Under the pieces are notes generated by a model. That model saw nothing but the letters and a program-made list of their open reading frames with translations. It was not told the DNA's origin and did not search any database. DNA of 17,139 nucleotides from Bacteroidota bacterium (GTDB taxonomy: Bacteria > Bacteroidota > Bacteroidia > Chitinophagales > Chitinophagaceae). Every line of letters starts with the position of its first letter. The first letter of the stretch is position 1. Positions 11,623-17,139 of the stretch are shown piece after piece. Location: the NCBI GenBank assembly GCA_023436425.1, contig JAEZJD010000049.1:1-17139 (forward strand). Reading direction: 5' to 3'. The translations under genes and the position numbers were made by a program.

Positions 11623-12960
11623 GTGAAAAATTTAATTAAGACCTTAAAAAATATCTGGAGCATAGAAGAGCTCCGCAGCAAAATATTGTTTACGCTGCTG
11701 CTGCTCTTCATTTATCGCTTAGGTACGCACATTGTATTGCCGGGCATTAATCCACTTGGACTGTCGGACATTGCGGCGCAAACAAATAGCAATGGAATTC
11801 TGGGTTTGATCAACACCTTTGCAGGTGGTGCCTTTTCACAGGCATCCATTTTTGCATTAGGTATCATGCCGTACATTTCTGCGTCCATCTTTATCCAGTT
11901 GATGACCGTGCTCGTGCCTCAGTTTCAAAAAATGCAGAAAGAGGGAGAGAGCGGTCGCAAAAAAATTAACCAGTGGACACGTTACCTCACAGTAGCCGTT
12001 ACCGTCGTACAGGCATCTGCATATGTAGCATACCTGAGGCAAATGGCGGGTCAGGCAATCGATCCAAACTATCTTGCTTACTTCTGGCTCTCAACAGTTA
12101 TTATTCTCACCGCCGGCACATTGTTCGTAATGTGGCTTGGAGAAAAAATTACGGACAAAGGTTTAGGTAACGGTACTTCCCTCATCATCATGATCGGTAT
12201 CCTTGCACGTTTGCCACAATCATTCATGCAGGAATTGGGCAGTAAATCTGTGCGTTCAGGAACTATCCTTGTTTTCATAATTGAAATCGCCATTCTGATT
12301 GCCATCATCATGGGATGTATTTTGCTGGTGCAGGGCGTTAGAAAAATTCCTGTCAATTATGCAAAGCAGATTGTCGGCAATCGTCAGTTTGGCGGTGCAA
12401 GACAATTTTTACCAATTAAGGTGAACAGCGCGGGTGTAATGCCGATCATCTTTGCTCAGGCAGTATTGTTTTTGCCAACTCTATTCAACCTTACAGGTAC
12501 AGTTACCGGTCAGGGGATCGCAGCGATGTTCCAGGACCATTCTAATTTTGGTTACATGGCGGTTTATGCCATCGTGGTAATCGGGTTCACGTTCCTGTAC
12601 ACAGCTTTGATTTTTAATCCCAAACAAATCGCCGATAATCTGAAGCAGAATAATGGATTTATTCCAGGTGTGAAGCCGGGGCAACCAACTGCGGATTTCA
12701 TCGGGTCGATAATGGATAAAATAACGTTGCCGGGAGCCATTTTGCTTGCGTTTGTAGGTATTCTTCCAGGTATTGCGCAGAGACTGGGAGTGCAGCCAAA
12801 CTTCTCTACCTTTTTCGGTGGCACATCGTTGCTGATCATGGTGGGTGTAATACTCGATACATTGCAGCAGATAGAAACACAGCTGTTGATGCGTCAGTAT
12901 GATGGATTGATGAAGAGCGGACGTATTCAGGGCAGAACTGTTACACAAGCTTCGTATTGA
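11623..12960 (+). CDS. secY: Preprotein translocase subunit SecY
   Basis: 445 residues (E. coli 443), with the ten hydrophobic segments expected of the Sec channel. The GTG at 11623 is taken as start: MKNLIKTLKNIWSIEELRSK followed by FIYRLGTHIVLPGINP matches the usual SecY N terminus, and no ATG fits. The lateral-gate/plug region has GALSQASIFALG-like FAGGAFSQASIFALGIMPYI; cytoplasmic loops have GLGNGTSLIIM and FIPGVKPGQPTADFI, and the C terminus is LMRQYDGLMKSGRI. SecY with SecE/G moves or inserts proteins across the inner membrane. A possible attenuator lies before it and a strong terminator after it, so it closes the transcription unit. Confidence 0.97.
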   Translation: MKNLIKTLKNIWSIEELRSKILFTLLLLFIYRLGTHIVLPGINPLGLSDIAAQTNSNGILGLINTFAGGAFSQASIFALGIMPYISASIFIQLMTVLVPQFQKMQKEGESGRKKINQWTRYLTVAVTVVQASAYVAYLRQMAGQAIDPNYLAYFWLSTVIILTAGTLFVMWLGEKITDKGLGNGTSLIIMIGILARLPQSFMQELGSKSVRSGTILVFIIEIAILIAIIMGCILLVQGVRKIPVNYAKQIVGNRQFGGARQFLPIKVNSAGVMPIIFAQAVLFLPTLFNLTGTVTGQGIAAMFQDHSNFGYMAVYAIVVIGFTFLYTALIFNPKQIADNLKQNNGFIPGVKPGQPTADFIGSIMDKITLPGAILLAFVGILPGIAQRLGVQPNFSTFFGGTSLLIMVGVILDTLQQIETQLLMRQYDGLMKSGRIQGRTVTQASY

Positions 12961-13000
12961 GTAGTTGCAAAACGCTCATTCGGATGAAAATAAACGAAGA

Positions 13001-13031
13001 CCTGGTGAGAAATACTTACCGGGTTTTTTTT
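13001..13031 (+). terminator. Strong intrinsic terminator after secY
   Basis: CCTGGTGAG (13001-13009) pairs with CTTACCGGG (13015-13023), 9 bp with two G-U pairs and an AAATA loop, directly followed by eight T (13024-13031). The A-rich bases before the stem can extend pairing into the T-run. It should end the S10-spc transcript 40 nt past the secY stop and separate it from map. Confidence 0.85.
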
Positions 13032-13064
13032 CGCACTATTGAGCGGGTAAACCGTGGAAGTTTC

Positions 13065-13085
13065 AAAGCTTAAAAGAGCAGCTTT
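13065..13085 (+). promoter_or_regulatory. Small hairpin just before map
   Basis: AAAGCT (13065-13070) pairs with AGCTTT (13080-13085), 6 bp with a 9-nt loop, ending 3 nt before the map ATG. It could cover the translation start. No good TTTG/TAnnTTTG promoter is seen between the terminator and map. Confidence 0.4.
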
Positions 13086-13088
13086 AGT

Positions 13089-13889
13089 ATGATTCATTAC
13101 AAAAACGAACAGCAGTTAGAACTAATGAGACAAAGCGCTTTGCTGGTGAGCAAAACACTTGCAGAAGTAGCAAAGCAACTCCGCGCTGGTATAACTACAC
13201 TGAGCATCGACAAGTTTATTGGTGGCTTTCTCCACGACCATGGCGCTACACCTTCTTTTTTGCATTATCACGGTTATCCATTTAATTCATGCATTTCTGT
13301 GAATGATGTCGTCGTTCACGGATTTCCCACTAACGATGAATTGAAAGACGGCGATGTCGTTTCTATCGATGTGGGAGCGTACAAGAATGGCTATCACGGA
13401 GATCATGCTTATACATTTTTAATTGGCAAACCAACTGACGAGATTTTGCAACTGGTGCGGGTTACAAAAGAATCATTATACAAAGGAATTGAAAAGGCAG
13501 TTGCAGGTAATCGCGTTGGGGACATTGCGTTCGCCATTCAGGAACATACCGAAAAAAAACACGGGTACGGCGTTGTGAGAGAACTCGTTGGTCACGGTTT
13601 AGGCAAAAATCTTCACGAAGATCCTCAGGTGCCTAACTATGGCAAAAGAGGCAGTGGACCAAAGATGAAAGAGGGGCTTGTAATCGCAATAGAGCCGATG
13701 ATCAATCTCGGCAAAAAAGATGTATTCACTGAAAGCGACGGTTGGACTGTGAGAACACAAGACGGCAAAGTGTCCGTGCATTTTGAGCATGACGTGTGTG
13801 TCAAAAAAGGCAGAGCAGATGTCCTTTCCAACTATGACGAGATTGAAGCTGCTGAAAAAGCTAATGCCAATTTGTTTGCTGATTATTAG
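13089..13889 (+). CDS. map: Type I methionine aminopeptidase
   Basis: 266 residues (E. coli 264). It removes the initiator Met from new proteins in the cytosol. The pita-bread fold shows all expected active-site residues: His77 in VNDVVVHGFP, metal ligands Asp94 (SIDVG), Asp105 (GDHAYTF), His169 (LVGHGLG), Glu202 (IEPMI) and Glu233 (HFEHDV). The N terminus (MIHYKNEQQLELMRQSALLV) has no zinc-finger extension, so it is the short type Ia form. In Bacteroidota map normally follows secY and precedes infA; here a terminator precedes it and a flavoprotein gene starts 7 nt after its stop. Confidence 0.96.
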   Translation: MIHYKNEQQLELMRQSALLVSKTLAEVAKQLRAGITTLSIDKFIGGFLHDHGATPSFLHYHGYPFNSCISVNDVVVHGFPTNDELKDGDVVSIDVGAYKNGYHGDHAYTFLIGKPTDEILQLVRVTKESLYKGIEKAVAGNRVGDIAFAIQEHTEKKHGYGVVRELVGHGLGKNLHEDPQVPNYGKRGSGPKMKEGLVIAIEPMINLGKKDVFTESDGWTVRTQDGKVSVHFEHDVCVKKGRADVLSNYDEIEAAEKANANLFADY

Positions 13890-13896
13890 CACGTAA

Positions 13897-15162
13897 ATGC
13901 TAGAAAATAATCATTCCTCATCTGAATCAAGTCCAAAAAGTCTCGTTGTTATCGGAGGCGGTGCTGCCGGATTTTTTTGCGCGGTCAATGCCGCAAGGTT
14001 AGCTCCGGACCTTCACGTTTCCATTCTGGAGAAAACAAATAAACTTCTTTCCAAGGTAAAGGTCTCGGGCGGTGGGCGGTGCAATGTGACTCACGCTTGT
14101 TTCGATATTTTGGAGATAAGCAAGCGCTATCCCCGTGGAGAAAAATTTGTCAAAAAAGCGTTTCATCAATTCTTCACCACCAACACCGTGCAGTGGTTTG
14201 AATCGAGAGGTGTAAAGCTGAAGGAAGAACAAGACGGCCGGATCTTCCCTGTCAGCGACTCGTCGCAATCAGTCATTGATTGCCTTATGAATGAAGCTGC
14301 AATGTATGGCGTCGACGTGAGGACAGGATGTGAAGTAAGACAAATAGAAGTTGATGATTCACATTTCGCAATAAAACTGGTTAACGGAGAAATGGTATCA
14401 GCAAGCCATGTTGTAATTGCAACTGGTGGGTTTCCAAAGCGGTCAATGTTCGACTGGCTTAAGGTTCTCGGCCACTCCATTGCAGATCCGGTTCCGTCAC
14501 TATTTACATTCAACTTACCAAAACAACCCATCACAGCATTGCAGGGAGTGAGTGCACCTGCAAGGTTAAAAATAGAAGGCAGCAAATTAGCTCAAGAAGG
14601 TTCTGTACTGATTACCCATTGGGGATTGAGCGGACCTGCCGTATTGCGGCTAAGTGCATGGGGCGCACGAGAACTGGCAGATAGGAACTATCATTTCCAG
14701 GTTCATATCAATTGGCTGCCGCCACATAATGAACAGAGCATCAAGGACGACTTTGACACGCTTCGACGGGAACATGGTTCTAAGAAAATATGGGGTCACA
14801 ATTTTGGTCATCTTCCAAAAAGATTATGGGAGTTTCTATTAACTGCATCTGGCGTAAAACCCGAAATCCGCTTTGCTGATCTGCCGGCAAAAACAGAAAA
14901 TCTTCTCATAAAAAACCTTGCTGATTACATTGTTTCCGTAAGTGGTAAAACGACTTTTAAGGAGGAGTTTGTTACAGCGGGTGGTGTCACCTTGTCGGAG
15001 GTAGATGCAAACAAAATGATGAGTAAGAAAGTGCCAAATCTTTATTTCGCAGGCGAAGTTCTTGATGTAGATGGCATCACCGGCGGTTTTAATTTCCAGC
15101 ATGCATGGACCAGTGGGTGGATTGCTGCAAAAGACATAGCAAATCAGGTAAGTAAGATTTAA
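13897..15162 (+). CDS. BaiN/HI0933-family NAD(P)/FAD-dependent flavoprotein
   Basis: 421 residues. The N-terminal Rossmann FAD-binding motif is VVIGGGAAGFFCAVNAARLA (17-36), with acidic Glu45 ending the second strand (SILEK). Next comes KVKVSGGGRCNVTHACFD (53-70), which is the family hallmark. The second dinucleotide region is HVVIATGGFPKRSMF, and the C terminus has FAGEVLDVDGITGGFNFQHA WTSG-type FAD closure. Family members are aminoacetone-oxidase-like or unknown oxidoreductases (HI0933, YhiN, BaiN); the substrate is not predictable here. It begins 7 nt after map and is probably cotranscribed with it. No membrane segment is seen. Confidence 0.9.
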   Translation: MLENNHSSSESSPKSLVVIGGGAAGFFCAVNAARLAPDLHVSILEKTNKLLSKVKVSGGGRCNVTHACFDILEISKRYPRGEKFVKKAFHQFFTTNTVQWFESRGVKLKEEQDGRIFPVSDSSQSVIDCLMNEAAMYGVDVRTGCEVRQIEVDDSHFAIKLVNGEMVSASHVVIATGGFPKRSMFDWLKVLGHSIADPVPSLFTFNLPKQPITALQGVSAPARLKIEGSKLAQEGSVLITHWGLSGPAVLRLSAWGARELADRNYHFQVHINWLPPHNEQSIKDDFDTLRREHGSKKIWGHNFGHLPKRLWEFLLTASGVKPEIRFADLPAKTENLLIKNLADYIVSVSGKTTFKEEFVTAGGVTLSEVDANKMMSKKVPNLYFAGEVLDVDGITGGFNFQHAWTSGWIAAKDIANQVSKI

Positions 15163-15207
15163 CTCAGATACGGCTCAATTTTGGTAGCTATTCCTTTAAA
15201 CACGTCA

Positions 15208-15642
15208 ATGAAAACTCTGTCGTTGTTGTTAATCGCTCTCATCGTCTTTTGCAGTTCATGTACCTCAACTAAGAACGCTCTATCGAGTGCAACAATCGTT
15301 GGCAAATACTGGAAGCTGGTGGAGGTGAATGGAACAAATGTTGCTGCCCTGCAAAATTCAAAAGAACCTTTCATCATCTTTTCTGCTGTTGATGAGAGAA
15401 TTTCAGGAAATGCCGGGTGCAACAATATGGTTGGTGGCTTCAGAATATCGGAAGGGAATCACATTAAAATTTCGCAGATCGGTACCACACGAATGCTTTG
15501 TGAGGATATGACAATTGAGCGCCAATTTTTAGCGGCGCTGCCTGAAGCAAACACCTTCATCGTTGAAGCAAACAGAATGCAGCTGCGAGACATCGGTGGG
15601 AAAGTGGTGGCAACATTTGAATTGGGCAATGTAAAGGGTTGA
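15208..15642 (+). CDS. META-domain lipoprotein (HslJ-like)
   Basis: 144 residues. The N terminus MKTLSLLLIALIVFCSSCTS is a lipoprotein-type signal with the likely lipidated Cys18; a second Cys at 15 makes the lipobox non-standard. The rest matches a META domain: KYWKLVEVNGTNV, then FSAVDERISGNAGCNNMVGG, GTTRMLCEDM and a final VATFEL strand. Proteins of this class (E. coli HslJ) are periplasmic or outer-membrane-attached; their function is poorly defined, with links to stress and novobiocin resistance in HslJ. ATG 15208 is chosen over an upstream in-frame TTG (15181) because it places the signal at the N terminus. It lies 45 nt after the flavoprotein gene. Confidence 0.83.
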   Translation: MKTLSLLLIALIVFCSSCTSTKNALSSATIVGKYWKLVEVNGTNVAALQNSKEPFIIFSAVDERISGNAGCNNMVGGFRISEGNHIKISQIGTTRMLCEDMTIERQFLAALPEANTFIVEANRMQLRDIGGKVVATFELGNVKG

Positions 15643-15743
15643 TTGGTTTGTAGCGTTTACAAAACTTCCCAGACAAAAATTTCTCCTTGGTCGCCCGATT
15701 TTTCTAAAGAAATTTATTATCATCGTAGTTGTAAACTAATCTT

Positions 15744-16133
15744 ATGAAAACATTCCTCACAGCCATTTCATTTTTTTTCGCCGTATCAACATTCGCACAG
15801 TCCAAGGTTGTTTTTGAAGAAGACACCGTAAAGTACAAAGGGCAAAAGTTTTACAGTGGTAAAGAGTTTATGATGTCCAGCGGTTCTGGACAGGATAAAA
15901 CCTTTCAATGGGTTTTTGTGAGCGATGAAAAGTATAGTAACGTAAGGCCGTTGTATAATGTATTTGCCAACACAAAGTTCACAGTAGAAAAAATCTACAA
16001 TACACACCGCGGTTGGAGCGTGCAGACACGCCTGCCCGATCTCACAAAGAAAGACGGGAAACTCATTAAAGGCGAAGTGGTGTTTTTTGTTGTGGATAAA
16101 GCAGTTGACAATAAAGAAGTCGTAATCGAATAA
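15744..16133 (+). CDS. Small secreted protein of unknown function
   Basis: 129 residues. The first 18-19 residues (MKTFLTAISFFFAVSTFAQS) form a Sec signal peptide with the Bacteroidota-typical FAQ cleavage region, so the product is probably periplasmic or exported. The mature part is rich in charged and aromatic residues (VVFEEDTVKYKGQKFYSGKE; NTHRGWSVQTRLPDLTKKDG) and looks like a small beta-rich domain, perhaps of the OB or SH3-like kind, but I recognise no family. It sits alone between a META lipoprotein gene (101 nt upstream) and truB (71 nt downstream). No close promoter match was found. Confidence 0.7.
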   Translation: MKTFLTAISFFFAVSTFAQSKVVFEEDTVKYKGQKFYSGKEFMMSSGSGQDKTFQWVFVSDEKYSNVRPLYNVFANTKFTVEKIYNTHRGWSVQTRLPDLTKKDGKLIKGEVVFFVVDKAVDNKEVVIE

Positions 16134-16192
16134 CCATTTTCCTGATTCTTTCTAACACCATTCTCTTTTTTCTCAGGGCTGTCGAATCCCCA

Positions 16193-16200
16193 TAGCTTTG
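16193..16200 (+). promoter_or_regulatory. -7 element directly before truB
   Basis: TAGCTTTG (16193-16200) is a perfect TAnnTTTG, ending only 4 nt before the truB ATG. The -33 TTG is not found at N19; only a T-run (16165-16170) lies near that position. If used, transcription would begin at or within a few bases of the start codon. Confidence 0.5.
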
Positions 16201-16204
16201 CCGG

Positions 16205-16900
16205 ATGCAAAACAGTTTTGCCGAAGGAAGAGTTCTATTGATCGACAAGCCACTAAAATGGACTTCCTTCGACGTGGTTCGAAAGATCAGGTATCTCACA
16301 AAAACGAAAAAAGTTGGGCACGCAGGTACTTTAGATCCGCTGGCAACGGGCCTGCTCATTGTTTGCACGGGAAAGTTTACAAAGAACATCAATGAGTATA
16401 TGGCGCAGGAAAAAGAGTATACCGGAACCATCACGCTGGGCGCCACTACTCCCACTTACGATCTTGAGAGTGAACCGATAAATTTTCAGCCTGTCAATAA
16501 TATCTCTCTGCAGCAACTGCAGCAGGCGACGGAGCCGTTTACAGGAGCAATACTGCAAACGCCGCCAATTCATTCAGCAATAAAAAAAGATGGCAAGCGG
16601 GTGTATGAGTTAGCGAGGAGAGGAGATGATGTAAAACTCGAGCCGAGACCTGTGACGATCAAAGAATTTGTAATTGTAAAAGCAGAACTGCCTGTCCTCC
16701 ATTTTAAAGTTGTTTGTTCTACCGGTACGTACATCAGAAGCCTTGCAAACGACTATGGTGCCGCACTTACTTGCGGCGGATATCTTAGCAGTTTATGCAG
16801 AACCCGGATCGGAAGTTTCCTACTCCAGGATGCAGTTAGCGTTAAACAATTCGAAGAACAAGTGACACATGCGGCACCGAACTTGAGGCCTGAATCGTGA
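16205..16900 (+). CDS. truB: tRNA pseudouridine(55) synthase TruB
   Basis: 231 residues, the short form common in Bacteroidota (E. coli 314, which has an added C-terminal PUA domain). It converts U55 to pseudouridine in the T loop of tRNAs. The catalytic aspartate is Asp44 in VGHAGTLDPLATGLL. Other family blocks are LLIDKPLKWTSFDVVRKIR at 11-29, a TGTITLGATTPTYDLESE block, QTPPIHSAIKKDGKRVYELA and CSTGTYIRSLANDYG. ATG 16205 agrees with homologues, which begin just before LLIDKP. A TAnnTTTG element ends four bases before the start, suggesting a leaderless transcript. It converges with the gene on the opposite strand. Confidence 0.95.
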   Translation: MQNSFAEGRVLLIDKPLKWTSFDVVRKIRYLTKTKKVGHAGTLDPLATGLLIVCTGKFTKNINEYMAQEKEYTGTITLGATTPTYDLESEPINFQPVNNISLQQLQQATEPFTGAILQTPPIHSAIKKDGKRVYELARRGDDVKLEPRPVTIKEFVIVKAELPVLHFKVVCSTGTYIRSLANDYGAALTCGGYLSSLCRTRIGSFLLQDAVSVKQFEEQVTHAAPNLRPES

Positions 16901-16955
16901 GATACAAACACCGAATGAATTACTGCCCCTCACAACTGGCGCAGACCACTTACAA

Positions 16956-17139
16956 TCAGAATGGATAATCTATCCCTAATTGAAATTGTCCATTCAATGG
17001 TTGCCATCCATAGAACCATTTGTTCTGAGCTCTTGAATCCTCCGGCGTTGGATCTTTTGCTTTATATGCATAGTCGAAACGAACTTTCAAAAATCCAAAG
17101 TCTAGTCGTATCCCCGTCCCCACACCAACAGCAATATCC
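16956..17139 (-). CDS. Omp85/BamA-like outer-membrane barrel, C-terminal end (partial at right edge)
   Basis: Reading the minus strand from 17138 gives 60 codons and a TGA at 16958-16956. The peptide starts DIAVGVGTGIRLDFGFLKVR, continues FDYAYKAKDPTPEDS and ends NGQFQLGIDYPF. Alternating residues, the GxGxRxDFxFLxxRxD strand and a terminal Phe (a barrel-assembly signal) are typical of the last strands of Omp85-family proteins such as TamA/TamL or BamA-like surface antigens in Bacteroidota. The rest of the gene lies beyond the window, so the exact subfamily is uncertain. It is convergent with truB, with 55 nt between the stops; no clear terminator hairpin was seen there. Confidence 0.7.
   Translation of the reverse strand, partial: DIAVGVGTGIRLDFGFLKVRFDYAYKAKDPTPEDSRAQNKWFYGWQPLNGQFQLGIDYPF

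Noticed and set aside
12481..12948. 155-codon minus-strand open frame across secY
   Set aside because: It is opposite secY, low in recognisable motifs and rich in Cys/His, as expected of a shadow frame.
16901..16955. Bidirectional terminator between truB and the convergent outer-membrane gene
   Set aside because: Expected from the layout, but I found no stem with T-runs on either strand in these 55 nt.

Overview
The window is a Bacteroidota chromosome segment, most like a Chitinophagales/Sphingobacteriia-type organism. The evidence is a TTG-N19-TAnnTTTG promoter, A-rich translation starts mostly without Shine-Dalgarno sequences, Bacteroidota-like forms of L2 (DHPMGGGEG) and SecY, secreted proteins with a Gln at the mature N terminus, and a PA14-domain neighbour. 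The genus cannot be fixed from this sequence alone.

Layout. (1) 1-544 is the 3' end of a PA14-like protein gene. (2) 545-716 holds a near-perfect promoter and a leader hairpin. (3) 717-12960 is the complete S10-spc ribosomal protein cluster on the + strand: rpsJ, rplC, rplD, rplW, rplB, rpsS, rplV, rpsC, rplP, rpmC, rpsQ, rplN, rplX, rplE, rpsN, rpsH, rplF, rplR, rpsE, rpmD, rplO, secY. (4) A strong intrinsic terminator at 13001-13031 ends the cluster. (5) Downstream are map, a BaiN/HI0933-like flavoprotein, a META-domain lipoprotein, a small secreted protein of unknown function and truB, all on + strand. (6) The minus strand at the right edge carries the last strand(s) of an Omp85/BamA-like outer-membrane barrel, convergent with truB.

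The genes themselves are conventional: ribosomal proteins of both subunits, the SecY translocon channel, N-terminal Met removal (Map) and tRNA U55 modification (TruB). Two synteny breaks stand out. fusA/rpsG/rpsL are not upstream of rpsJ, and infA-rpmJ-rpsM-rpsK-rpsD-rpoA-rplQ do not follow map.

The most unusual material lies in the spacers. Most gaps inside the cluster are long (about 50-300 nt). Many carry an inverted repeat just after the stop codon, and several carry 7- or 8-nt tandem repeats just before the next start. In at least four spacers the 3' arm of the hairpin is itself the first unit of the tandem repeat, so one left arm could pair with several registers. The rpsJ-rplC spacer (297 nt) is densely structured and partly looks like a dispersed repeat. 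No mobile genes, CRISPR arrays, tRNAs or rRNAs were seen.
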